Notes under the pieces: model-generated
Told to the model about the DNA's origin: nothing
The model's database searches: none
The model's input: only the letters and a program-made list of their open reading frames with translations
Part shown: piece after piece, positions 43,923 through 52,200 of the stretch
Position numbering within the stretch: position 1 is the stretch's first letter
Layout of the letters: each line of letters starts with the position of its first letter
Translations under genes and position numbers: made by a program
Assembly: GCA_036946625.1 (NCBI GenBank)
Contig: JAQIIU010000002.1
Location: forward strand, 930,001 to 994,000
Source: Methylorubrum populi
Lineage (GTDB): Bacteria; Pseudomonadota; Alphaproteobacteria; Rhizobiales; Beijerinckiaceae
Direction of reading: 5' to 3'
DNA length: 64,000 nucleotides

Positions 43923-45589
43923 ACGCCGAGACGCCCGTCATCGCCCAGCGCGCCGCGCTGTACCTGCGCGTCTCTACCGTGCGGCAGGCCGAGCACGATG
44001 TCTCGATCCCCGACCAGAAGCGGCAGGGGGAGGCGTATTGCACCTCGCGCGGCTACCGGCTGGTCGACACCTTCGTCGAGGCCGGCGCCTCCGCCACCAA
44101 CGACCGCCGGCCCGAGTTCCAACGAATGATCGAGGCCGGCACCTCGAAGCCCGCGCCGTTCGACGTGGTCGTGGTCCACTCGTTCAGCCGCTTCTTCCGC
44201 GATCACTTCGAACTGGAGTTCTATGTCAGGAAGCTGGCGAAGAACGGCGTCCGCCTCGTCTCGATCACGCAGGAGATGGGTGACGACCCGATGCACGTCA
44301 TGATGCGGCAGATCATGGCGCTGTTCGATGAATACCAGTCGAAGGAGAACGCCAAGCACGTCCTGCGCGCGCTGAAGGAGAATGCCCGACAGGGCTTCTG
44401 GAACGGCTCGCTGCCGCCGATCGGCTACCGCACGGTCGCGGCCGAGCAGCGCGGCGCCAAAACCAAGAAGAAGCTGGAGATCGACCCGCTCCACGCCGAC
44501 ACGATCCGCCTGATCTACCGGCTCGCGCTCGGTGCCGAGGCCGATCACAGCCAGATGGGCGTGAAGGCGATCGTCAAGCACCTCAACGCCCGCGGCATCT
44601 TCACCCGCGACGGCGGTCGCTGGGGCATCGGCCAGGTCCACCGCATCCTGACGCGGCGCACCTATATCGGCGAGCACGAGTTCAACCGCCGCTCCAAGAC
44701 CAAGGAGAAGAAGCCCGACGCCGAAGTCGTGACGGTGGCGATTCCGCCGCTGATCGAGCGCGCCACCTTCGACGCGGTGCAGGCGCTGATGAAGGCGCGC
44801 AACCAGAAGACCGCGCTGCCGCACCGCGTCGTCATCGGCCCGACGCTGCTCACCGGCATCTGCTTCTGCGGCAATTGCGGGGGTGCCATGACCATCCGCA
44901 CCGGCAAGGGCGGGCGCTACCGCTACTACGCTTGCTCTATCAAGGCGCGGCAGGGCGAGACCGGCTGCAAGGGCCGCGCGATCCCGATGGAAAAGCTCGA
45001 CGGCCTCGTCGCCCGCCACATCGAGGACCGCCTGCTCGACCCCGATCGGCTGGAGGAGCTGCTGGAGACCATCCTCGGCCGTCGCGAGGAACAGTCCGAG
45101 CGCCGCCGCGTCCATATCGCCGAGCTGAACCGCCGCGCTGCCGAGTCTGAGCTGCGCCTCAAGCGCCTCTACGATGCGATCGAGGCGGGCGTCGCCGACC
45201 TCGACGACCCGGCGCTGAAGGAGCGCATCGCCGGCCTCAAGGTCATCCGCGACCAGTCGCACGTCGACGTCGACCGGGCGCAGGCGATGCTGGAGAGCAC
45301 CGGCGAGCGGGCGATCACCCCGGAGATGGTCGGGCGGCTGTCAGAGGCAGCGCGCGAGCGGCTGCGGATCGACGGGGGCGGCTATCGGCGGGATCACTTG
45401 CGTGCGCTCGCCCAGCGCGTCGAGGTCGGCGACGACGAGGTTCGCATCATGGGATCGAAGAGCGACCTGCTCAGGACGCTGGTCGCGGCGCAAGGAGGGA
45501 AATCGGCGGCTATCGGCGTGCCCGGTCGGGTACTGAAGTGGCGGAGCACGAGGGATTCGAACTACGCCTACGAGAGGGCTATAGCGTAG
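43919..45589 (+). CDS. Large serine recombinase (element integrase)
   Basis: 556 residues from GTG 43919. The resolvase domain has the catalytic Ser in LYLRVSTVRQ (about 20) and GDDPMHVMMRQIMALFDEYQSKEN (helix E). The Recombinase domain covers about 180-290. The zinc ribbon is C.CGNCGGAM...YYACS...GETGC (about 318-350), followed by a coiled coil (about 380-460) and a tail. The last ~17 codons run over a tRNA-like sequence (45539-45562) and end with the TAG inside the right 19-bp repeat. It is the most likely integrase of the element. Confidence 0.93.
   Translation: MNAETPVIAQRAALYLRVSTVRQAEHDVSIPDQKRQGEAYCTSRGYRLVDTFVEAGASATNDRRPEFQRMIEAGTSKPAPFDVVVVHSFSRFFRDHFELEFYVRKLAKNGVRLVSITQEMGDDPMHVMMRQIMALFDEYQSKENAKHVLRALKENARQGFWNGSLPPIGYRTVAAEQRGAKTKKKLEIDPLHADTIRLIYRLALGAEADHSQMGVKAIVKHLNARGIFTRDGGRWGIGQVHRILTRRTYIGEHEFNRRSKTKEKKPDAEVVTVAIPPLIERATFDAVQALMKARNQKTALPHRVVIGPTLLTGICFCGNCGGAMTIRTGKGGRYRYYACSIKARQGETGCKGRAIPMEKLDGLVARHIEDRLLDPDRLEELLETILGRREEQSERRRVHIAELNRRAAESELRLKRLYDAIEAGVADLDDPALKERIAGLKVIRDQSHVDVDRAQAMLESTGERAITPEMVGRLSEAARERLRIDGGGYRRDHLRALAQRVEVGDDEVRIMGSKSDLLRTLVAAQGGKSAAIGVPGRVLKWRSTRDSNYAYERAIA
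45539..45562 (+). repeat. tRNA-like attachment candidate in recombinase tail
   Basis: Antisense tRNA-end signature: TGGCGGAG followed eight bases on by GGATTCGAAC, the reverse complement of the acceptor stem and T-loop. The same kind of sequence in the same orientation occurs at 1421-1440 in the truncated recombinase. The similarity stops before the variable and anticodon arms; there is no complete tRNA. Confidence 0.45.
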
Positions 45590-45591
45590 AC
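45573..45591. repeat. Right copy of 19-bp inverted repeat
   Basis: AGAGGGCTATAGCGTAGAC is the exact reverse complement of 5184-5202. The recombinase TAG lies within it. Beyond it to the right, about 26 bp show similarity to the outward side of the left copy, then chromosomal sequence follows. Confidence 0.7.
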
Positions 45592-45779
45592 GTAATTCTC
45601 ATTATCGTCCGGCGCGGCGCGCCACCCTTCTGCACGCGTCGGCCGAGGGGATCTTCTCTCCGCTTCATCGTCTCGAAAAGCGTTCGACACGCAGCGTCAT
45701 CCGTTGCCGTCGCAATGATCCGTTCCGTCGTGCGCGCGTTGACCGGATCTGTGCAGCGTGAGACGAGAGGAAGCGGTTC

Positions 45780-46019
45780 ATGACGAAGCTGTTCATCGCG
45801 CGGGTGCGCGGCGCGGGCGGCGAGCGTCCGCTGGTGACTGTGCGGGCCGCGGCCGAGGGCGAGGCGCGGCTGTTCGTCGAGGCGGCCTACCCGGAGGACG
45901 CGGTGATCGAGATCGCCGAGCCCGGCGAGTGGGTGAGCGACAGCGATACCGGCACGAAGAACGGCGACGTGCGCGAGCATCCCGGCACCGCATGGCAGCC
46001 GCCGACGAGCCGGGCGTGA
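45780..46019 (+). CDS. Hypothetical protein, 79 aa
   Basis: Preceded by GAGAGGAAG at a good distance from ATG 45780. The sequence (MTKLFIARVRGAGGERPLVTVRAAAEGEARLFVEAAYPEDAVIEIAEPGEWVSD) looks like a small beta-rich domain. First gene to the right of the element; 10 bp before the MmcQ-like gene, so probably co-transcribed. No known family recognised. Confidence 0.6.
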   Translation: MTKLFIARVRGAGGERPLVTVRAAAEGEARLFVEAAYPEDAVIEIAEPGEWVSDSDTGTKNGDVREHPGTAWQPPTSRA

Positions 46020-46028
46020 GCCGCCACG

Positions 46029-46400
46029 ATGGCCTGCCTGCCTGAGGACGTGCGCGCCCTGGCGCTCATGCTGCCCGAGGCGGTCGAGGGCGCCCACCGG
46101 GGACACCCCGACTTCCGGGTCGGCGGGCGGGTCTTCGCCACACTCTGGGTTGACGAGGAGCGCGTCGTCGTCAGGCTGACGCCGGAGGCGCGGGCGCATT
46201 GGATGGAGACCGCGCCGGACGCGTTCGAGCCCGTGCCGGGTGCCTGGGGCACCCGCGGCTGGACCAGCCTCGATCTCCATGCGGCGGAGGACGGCATCCT
46301 GCGTCACACCCTGCTGACGGCGTGGCGTACGGTCGCGCCGCCGGGTCTGGCGGCCCGCTACGAAGGCCTCGCCACCGATCCCTCGCCGCTCAGTTCCTGA
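46029..46400 (+). CDS. MmcQ/YjbR family protein
   Basis: 123 residues. The pattern VRALALMLPEAVEGAHRGHPDFRVGGRVFATL...VVVRLTPEAR...GWTSLDLHAAEDGILRHTLLTAWRTVAP matches MmcQ/YjbR proteins (CyaY-like fold, possible DNA-binding role). The 3' end overlaps the convergent ABC-F gene by 11 bp. Confidence 0.8.
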   Translation: MACLPEDVRALALMLPEAVEGAHRGHPDFRVGGRVFATLWVDEERVVVRLTPEARAHWMETAPDAFEPVPGAWGTRGWTSLDLHAAEDGILRHTLLTAWRTVAPPGLAARYEGLATDPSPLSS

Positions 46401-48012
46401 GGCCCGGCGCCTCCTGACCGGTGCTCGCGACGTATTCGGTGTAGCCGCCGCCGTACTGGCGGATGCCTTCCCCCGTCACTTCGAGCACCCGGTTCGACAG
46501 GGCCGCCAGGAAGTGCCGGTCGTGGCTCACGAACAGCATCGTCCCCTCGAACCCGGCGAGCGCATCGATCAGCATCGCCTTGGTGGCGATGTCGAGGTGG
46601 TTGGTCGGCTCGTCGAGAACGAGGAAGTTCGGCGGGTCGTACAGCATCTTGGCCATCACCAGCCGGGCCTTCTCGCCGCCCGAGAGCACCCGGCAGGGCT
46701 TCTCCACGTCGTCGCCCGAGAAGCCGAAGCAGCCGGCGAGCGCCCGGAGCGAGCCCTGCCCGGCCTGCGGGAAGCTGCTCTCCAGATCCTCGAACACCGT
46801 GAGGTCGCCGTCGAGCAGGTCCATGGCGTGCTGGGCGAAGTAGCCGAGCTTGACGCTGCCGCCGACCGTCACCGTGCCGGAATCGGGTTGCGCCGTGCCG
46901 GTGACGAGCTTGAGCAGCGTCGACTTGCCGGCGCCGTTGACGCCCATCACGCACCAGCGCTCCTTGCGCCGGATCGAGAAGTCGAGCCCCTCGTAGATGG
47001 TACGGCTGCCGTAGCGCTTGTGCACGCCCTTCAGCATCGCGACGTCGTCGCCGGAGCGCGGGGCGGGCTGGAACTCGAAGGCGACGGTCTGGCGCCGCCG
47101 CGGCGGCTCGACCCGCTCGATCTTGTCGAGCTTCTTCACCCGGCTCTGCACCTGGGCGGCGTGGCTCGCCCGCGCCTTGAAGCGCTCGATGAACTTGATC
47201 TCCTTGGCCAGCATCGCCTGCTGGCGCTCGAACTGCGCCTGCTGCTGGGCCTCGTTCAGCGCCCGCTGCTGCTCGTAGAAGGCGTAATCGCCCGAGAAGG
47301 TGGTGAGCGTGCCTCCATCGATCTCGATCACCTTCGAGACGATGCGGTTCATGAACTCGCGGTCGTGCGAGGTCATCAGCAGCGCGCCGTCGTAGCCCTT
47401 CAGGAAGGATTCGAGCCAGATCAGGCTTTCGAGGTCGAGGTGGTTGCTCGGCTCGTCGAGCAGCATCAGGTCGGGCCGCATCAGCAGGATGCGGGCGAGC
47501 GCCACGCGCATCTTCCAGCCGCCCGAGAGGCGGCCGACATCGCCGTCCATCATCTCCTGGGAGAAGCCGAGACCCGCCAGCACCTCGTAGGCGCGGCCCT
47601 CCAAGGCGTAGCCGTCGAGTTCCTCGAAGCGTGCCTGCACCTCGCCGTAGCGCTCGACCAACGCGTCCATCTCGTCGGCCCGGTCCGGGTCGGCGAGCGC
47701 CGCTTCCAGTTCCTTCAACGCGGCGGCGACGGCGCTGACCGGGCCGGCCCCGTCCATCACCTCGGCGACGACGGAGCGGCCGGCCATCTCGCCGACATCC
47801 TGGCTGAAATAGCCGATGGTGATGCCGCGCTCGGCCGAGACCTGCCCCTCGTCGGGCTGCTCCTGGCCGGTCATCATCCGGAACAACGTGGTCTTGCCGG
47901 CGCCGTTCGGGCCGACGAGGCCGGCCTTCTCGCCCTTCTGCAGGGCGGCCGAGGCCTCGATGAAGACGATCTGTCGACCGTTCTGCTTGCCGATCTTGTC
48001 GAGGCGAATCAT
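46390..48012 (-). CDS. ABC-F family ATPase (ribosome-associated)
   Basis: 540 residues with two ABC domains and no membrane segment. The first has Walker A GPNGAGKTT (about 34-42), signature LSGGWKMRVALAR and LLDEPSNHLDL. The second has Walker A GVNGAGKST (about 345), signature LSGGEKARLVMAK and LVLDEPTNHLD. The linker between them (about 240-310) is rich in Gln, Arg and Lys, as in ABC-F proteins that act in the ribosomal E-site. It is closest in layout to the YbiT/EttA subgroup; a resistance role is not evident. Confidence 0.93.
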   Translation of the reverse strand: MIRLDKIGKQNGRQIVFIEASAALQKGEKAGLVGPNGAGKTTLFRMMTGQEQPDEGQVSAERGITIGYFSQDVGEMAGRSVVAEVMDGAGPVSAVAAALKELEAALADPDRADEMDALVERYGEVQARFEELDGYALEGRAYEVLAGLGFSQEMMDGDVGRLSGGWKMRVALARILLMRPDLMLLDEPSNHLDLESLIWLESFLKGYDGALLMTSHDREFMNRIVSKVIEIDGGTLTTFSGDYAFYEQQRALNEAQQQAQFERQQAMLAKEIKFIERFKARASHAAQVQSRVKKLDKIERVEPPRRRQTVAFEFQPAPRSGDDVAMLKGVHKRYGSRTIYEGLDFSIRRKERWCVMGVNGAGKSTLLKLVTGTAQPDSGTVTVGGSVKLGYFAQHAMDLLDGDLTVFEDLESSFPQAGQGSLRALAGCFGFSGDDVEKPCRVLSGGEKARLVMAKMLYDPPNFLVLDEPTNHLDIATKAMLIDALAGFEGTMLFVSHDRHFLAALSNRVLEVTGEGIRQYGGGYTEYVASTGQEAPGLRN

Positions 48013-48303
48013 GCGTCCGCGAGGCCTGGGCGAGGGTCGGATGGGAAAACCCCGAAGGGCTCGGCGCCGGACTTAAGCCAAGGACGTCGCGAGCGAAAGC
48101 AGAGCCGCCCCGCCGCGCCCGCCGGGCGTGCGAAGGGCCGGACGCCATGAAAAAACGAGGAGACGGGCCGCGGCCACGCCGATGCTGGCCGCGGCCTCCG
48201 AGCAGTCGCGGCAATCCGAGCACCTTCGGACGGAGGGGGTGCGCTTCCTCGTTCGGGCGAAGCCGGATGGCCTCTTGCCTGGAATCGGCAGCGCGCCGTC
48301 CGC

Positions 48304-48525
48304 CTATCCGGGCACCTTCTTGTGGGTCACGGCGGTGGCGACCTCGTCGGGACGTGCCTCGTCCGTGCCGGCCACGGCGCCGGAGAGTGCGGCGGCGTGC
48401 ATCGCCAGCACGGGCACGAAGACGAGCGCCATCATCAGCGCCACCACGAGCACGACGCTGCCGTTGCGACCGGACTTCGCCGCGCGGGAGCGGGCACGCC
48501 GGGAAATGACGTTGGAGTCAGACAT
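48304..48525 (-). CDS. Small single-pass membrane protein
   Basis: 73 residues. A basic start (MSDSNVISRRARSRAAKSGRNG) is followed by one membrane segment (about 23-47, SVVLVVALMMALVFVPVLAMHAAAL) and a short tail. It may be an inner-membrane anchor, but there is no recognised family. The 291 bp before it (48013-48303) contain no gene. Confidence 0.5.
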   Translation of the reverse strand: MSDSNVISRRARSRAAKSGRNGSVVLVVALMMALVFVPVLAMHAAALSGAVAGTDEARPDEVATAVTHKKVPG

Positions 48526-49103
48526 GGCTCACCTCTTGTCGGACCAGCCGCCAAAGGCCGGTCGCGAGTGAGCCGGATCGGACGATCAGGCGCGGATCAC
48601 GCGGGCGGCCAGAGACGGCGTGGTCGATCGACTACTGTCGTCGGGCATGGGGGTCGGTGGTTCCTGTGGAGCCGCACATCGGTCGCACGGCGACGATGAT
48701 GCAGACAACGCGCGCATGCCGGACTTGTTCGATCCCGTCAAGTCCGGTTCGCTTTCGCGCCAGGGCTGCGAACTCAGGTTGACGCGATGCGCTTCCCGGA
48801 TGCGGCGTCTTTGCCACAGCATCGGACGCTCGTCATTCCGGGGCGCCGACAAGCGAACCCGAACCCGAGGGGCGCGCGCCGGAGGCGTGCCATCCACGAC
48901 CGGCCGCGACGCCGGGCTTCGGCGACGCATCGCGGGTGGATTTCCGGGTTCCGCCGCGCGGCCCCGGAATGACGGCGGCGGTAAGGCACCGGAGAGGGGC
49001 TGTCGGAGCGTGAATCCGCGTTCGCAGCCCTGCTCTCGCGCGATGGGGGCGGCAGCGGACATGAGAGGCGAAACGCGAAGGCTGCGGCCCGCGTTGTCGG
49101 CCC
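48526..49103. repeat. Intergenic 578 bp with 144-bp extragenic palindrome
   Basis: No credible gene. A perfect 14-bp inverted repeat CGTCATTCCGGGGC (48831-48844) and GCCCCGGAATGACG (48961-48974) encloses a GC-rich core. Such CGTCATTCCGG-ended units are widespread extragenic repeats in Rhizobiales. Nothing else clear in the flanks. Confidence 0.6.
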
Positions 49104-49364
49104 ATGTCGACGAGCACGATCACTTGGACCCGAGGCGGCCTCTCCGAGGTGCCGCTGCAGCGATTCTCCGGACGTGTCGGTGCGATCGAGGTCGGCATCG
49201 TCGAGTACGACGGGTCGAACCGTCTCTGGACATGGTGGAGCCCGCTCGCCGAGGACATCTGGGGCCACGCCCAGGACGCGGATGCCGCCAAGCAGGCCTG
49301 TGAAGTCTGGCTGCGCGGCTGGCTGGAAAACTTCCGGCCCTTCTTCGAGGCGGCCCCTCGCTGA
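49104..49364 (+). CDS. Hypothetical protein, 86 aa
   Basis: A soluble small protein with many aromatic residues (STITWTRGGLSEVPLQRFSGRVGAIEVGIVEYDGSNRLWTWWSPLAEDIWGHAQDADAAKQACEVWLRGWLENFRPF). The pattern (W-x-W, KQACE.WLRGWL) is coherent, and its end is only 6 bp from the convergent glycosylase gene. Family not recognised. Codon use is like that of neighbours. Confidence 0.55.
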   Translation: MSTSTITWTRGGLSEVPLQRFSGRVGAIEVGIVEYDGSNRLWTWWSPLAEDIWGHAQDADAAKQACEVWLRGWLENFRPFFEAAPR

Positions 49365-49370
49365 CGAGCC

Positions 49371-49994
49371 TCAGGCTGCCGCGGTGGCGGCGGCCGATGT
49401 GTCGCGGCTGCGCCACATGTAGCGGGCGAGGATCGAACGGTAGGGCGCGAAGCGCGCCGCGACCGTGATGGTATCCTCGATGTCCGTCAGCCGGCGCAGG
49501 ACGCCGACGGCGGCGACATCGCCCGCGGGCCAGATGTCCGGGTCGAGGAAGTGGAAGATGCCGGCCATGTCCGCGGTCCAGGGGCCGACCCCGCGGATGC
49601 GGCACAGGACGGCGGAGCGTTCCGCGTGCGGCATCCGCGCCAGTTCCGGCCCGAGCAGGCCGGACGCTTCCGCGTCACGGATGGCGTGCAGCGCCCTGAC
49701 CTTGTTCGCCGAGACACCGCAGCCGCGCAGCACCGCCTCGTGACCGGGCACGAACAGGTCGCGCGGCGCCACGACCCGAGCTGCGGCCGCAGCCTCGATC
49801 CGGCTCCAGATCGAGAAGGCGGCTTTGGTCGAGAGCTGCTGGTTGACGACTTCGACGAAGAGGCGCTCGGCGACGCTGGCATGGAGCGGCGGCGCGATCT
49901 CGATGAAGCCGACCGCGGCGATCGCGGCGTGAAGCGGCTTCGAGATCGTGGCGGCTGTCCGCAGCAGCCGGTCGTGGATGTCGGTGTCGAGCAT
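49371..49994 (-). CDS. DNA-3-methyladenine glycosylase (HhH-GPD, AlkA-like)
   Basis: 207 residues. HhH-GPD superfamily: VVNQQLSTKAAFSIWSRIEAA, the helix-hairpin-helix CRIRGVGPWTADMAGIFHF (about 132-150), and the catalytic Asp in DIWPAGDVAA (about 158). It removes alkylated bases such as 3-methyladenine in base-excision repair. No [4Fe-4S] cysteines at the C-terminus, which favours the AlkA group over MutY/Nth. Confidence 0.88.
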   Translation of the reverse strand: MLDTDIHDRLLRTAATISKPLHAAIAAVGFIEIAPPLHASVAERLFVEVVNQQLSTKAAFSIWSRIEAAAAARVVAPRDLFVPGHEAVLRGCGVSANKVRALHAIRDAEASGLLGPELARMPHAERSAVLCRIRGVGPWTADMAGIFHFLDPDIWPAGDVAAVGVLRRLTDIEDTITVAARFAPYRSILARYMWRSRDTSAAATAAA

Positions 49995-50426
49995 GCTGTC
50001 GTTCCGTCAGAATCAGGTGACCGTCGGCGAAAGTGTGGCGCAAGACGGCATAGTTCGGCGTCGCCGCGCGCCTGTCACCCGGAATCGGCAGCGATGGTCG
50101 CCCCCGCATGTCTGCATGGCGCGCAGGGAGCCGGTGGCGGGGGGTCGAGACGCCTGGGCAAATCATTGTGCACCACTTTGGCCCACATCCGTCGCGCGAT
50201 CGCCTAAATTCAACGCACGGCGATGCTTGGCGAGAGCACAGCAACGGCGATGCTCGACAAATCTAAGGGCTTCGTGTGATGAGTCAGGGCGTGTTCGCGA
50301 CTGATGAGGCCGCCGGACCGACTGTCGGTTCATGGACAAAGGCAGGCCGGCCTCGTCGGCTGTGCCTCGGTCCCGCGATCCGTCGATATCGCTCTGTCGT
50401 CTTCCCGGAAGCAGGCCGATGACGGA
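49995..50426. other. Intergenic region, no gene seen
   Basis: 432 bp between divergent genes (glycosylase on minus, AraC-type regulator on plus). It must contain both promoters. No convincing small gene, tRNA or hairpin-terminator is visible; the reading frame of the regulator is open to 50304 but without family-like sequence. Confidence 0.4.
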
Positions 50427-51536
50427 ATGGCGCCCGCAGTGAGCAACCCCGGAGTGAGAAACCCGGGCATGTCCAGGCATGGTCCGGGTGTTGCCGTCGA
50501 TCAGTGCGCCTGCGAGCCGGCCCCAACGCTTCCCGTGCTGCGCTACAGCACGGCGGGCGAACCGCCCGAGCAGGCCGTCGAGACGTGGCGCCGGCTGATG
50601 AAGCTGATGTACAGCATCGACCCGGCCGAACGGAACGCCAACGGCCAAGCCCCGGGCGGCGGTATCGCCGTCTATCGGGTGGGCTCGCTGCTGGCGAACC
50701 GAACCGTCTGGCACGCGCAGTACGTCGCGCGGGACCGCCGCCTCGCCGATGCGACGCCCGACCACATCGCGTTCCAGCTCTGCCGCAGCGGCAGCTACCA
50801 CGGGAACATCTCCGGCCGCACCGCCTCGCTCCTGCCCGGCACCGTCGCGGTGGCCAATCGGCGCCGGATGCTGGCCGGCAATCTCGCGGCCGACACGATG
50901 GGGCTGATCGTGCCGCGCCATCTCTTCGCCGGCGTCGATACCGACGCACTGGCCGTGCGCTTCGACGCCGCCCGCAACCGCCTCCTCGGAGCCCGCGTCG
51001 ATCTTCTCTACCGGAGCCTGCCGCGCACGCGCTCCGAAGCGGTGCCGGCCCTCGAGACCGAATTGATCGGCTTCCTGCGCCGCCTGCTCGACCCGTCGCA
51101 GGCGAGCGACGTGCTGGAGGGGCCGGAACTCGATGTCGGGCAGTTTGCTCTCGCCGAACGCTTCGTCCTCAGCCGGCTCGGCGATCCGCATCTCGCGCCC
51201 GAACACATCGCGGCCGCACTCAAGATCTCCCGGGCGACCCTCTACCGGTTGTTCGCTCCGGTGGGTGGGGTCAGCGCCTACGTGCAGGACCAGCGCTTTC
51301 TCGCCTTTCGCGACGCACTGGCTGATCCGTTGGAGGCGCGAAGCCTGACGCGCCTGGCCGAGGTGCACGGCATCCGAAGCGCGGCCCATCTCAGCCGTAG
51401 CTTCCGCGCTCGCTTCGGCGCCTCGCCACGCGCTTGGCGTGAACGGCAGCGCACCGCGGCTCTGGCGGAACAGGGGGATGTGCTCGGCCCTGCACGCGCT
51501 TGGTGGAGCGGCTTCAGACCGCCGGGCCCGCGTTAG
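50427..51536 (+). CDS. AraC-family transcriptional regulator
   Basis: About 369 residues from ATG 50427 (50469 is an alternative). The N-terminal AraC-binding-like domain spans about 40-220 (VETWRRLMKLMYSID, HIAFQLCRSGSYHGNISGRTASLLPGTVAVAN). The C-terminal double HTH covers about 245-345 (HLAPEHIAAALKISRATLYRLFAPVGGVSAYVQDQRFLAFRDAL, then LAEVHGIRSAAHLSRSFRARFGASPRAWRE). Target and ligand unknown; no obvious operon partner. Confidence 0.85.
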   Translation: MAPAVSNPGVRNPGMSRHGPGVAVDQCACEPAPTLPVLRYSTAGEPPEQAVETWRRLMKLMYSIDPAERNANGQAPGGGIAVYRVGSLLANRTVWHAQYVARDRRLADATPDHIAFQLCRSGSYHGNISGRTASLLPGTVAVANRRRMLAGNLAADTMGLIVPRHLFAGVDTDALAVRFDAARNRLLGARVDLLYRSLPRTRSEAVPALETELIGFLRRLLDPSQASDVLEGPELDVGQFALAERFVLSRLGDPHLAPEHIAAALKISRATLYRLFAPVGGVSAYVQDQRFLAFRDALADPLEARSLTRLAEVHGIRSAAHLSRSFRARFGASPRAWRERQRTAALAEQGDVLGPARAWWSGFRPPGPR

Positions 51537-52200
51537 AGCCGCTCCCGAAGGACGTTTCCCTAGTAGGGTCGGCCTGGGCTCGAGGCCCCCGATCCGCCCG
51601 CCTTGACCGCCGCCGTCGAGGACGGCCGGCGACGGCGACGTCCGGGTCACCGGCCGCGAACCGCGCCATCTGGAAGCCGCGGACAAGGCGGCGGATGGCG
51701 GCGAGCGGCTGCTCCATGGCGATTTCGACGGCCGTATCCGCGAGCGACCGCTCCTCTGAACCCGCCCTCGCGCCCTCGGCGGCCGAACCGGGCCTGTTCC
51801 AGGCTGACGGAGGGGCGCGAGGGCGGGATAGTGAAGTCGATCCCTTGCGGCGCCAAGTCTTCCCGTCACGCCCGCCTGCAACCCGGACGACGTCGCGGCA
51901 GCGCCGTCCATCGGTCCGAAACGATCGCGGCTTCGTGATGAATTAGATCGGAACGTGATGATCGCAGACAACTTAAGCGGCGGCTGCCCACGAGGGGGCC
52001 GCGTCTTGCCGGGCCGCGACGGCATGCTGCGCCCGATCGCGAAGGGGATCGGCAGCGATGCGGGCGCCGTCGGGGCTGTGCCGGAGAAGGGTCTGCTCGA
52101 AACCCGGCTCAGCCCGAACCGGAACGGCCGGCAATGGCGAGCCGCGCCGCGCACCCGAACTCGTAACCCTCCCGGAGCCAGAGAAGGAAACTCGACGCCG
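51537..52200. other. Intergenic 664 bp with GC inverted repeat
   Basis: Nothing with family resemblance in any frame. A near-perfect 17-bp inverted repeat starting CCCGCCCTCGCGCCCTC at 51761, with its partner at 51810-51827 (one extra base), may form a long hairpin downstream of the AraC-type gene. The frame of the permease is open from 51955, but the sequence before MGAF at 52201 is low-complexity. Confidence 0.45.

Larger units (their letters stand above)
5184..45591. mobile_element. Integrative conjugative element, about 40.4 kb
   Basis: The interval has a relaxase, a coupling protein, a complete Trb-type mating-pair system, a RepA-like initiator, two serine recombinases and defence cargo. 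It is bounded by the 19-bp inverted repeat. The gene order (repA, DUF2840, TraF-like peptidase, DUF736, transglycosylase, relaxase, traG, trbB-I, DUF2274, recombinase) is the order known for integrative elements of Rhizobiales and sphingomonads. The exact ends are inferred; an attachment site within the recombinase tail (45539-45562) is the alternative right limit. Confidence 0.7.

Noticed and set aside
46513..48150. 545-residue open frame on the plus strand
   Set aside because: Lies fully opposite the ABC-F gene; its sequence is full of repeated H/L/E-rich blocks and matches no family.
51514..51717. Small minus-strand gene beginning MEQPLAAIRRLVRGFQMARF
   Set aside because: The first 20 residues look protein-like but the rest is Arg-rich low complexity, with no ribosome site and no recognised relative.
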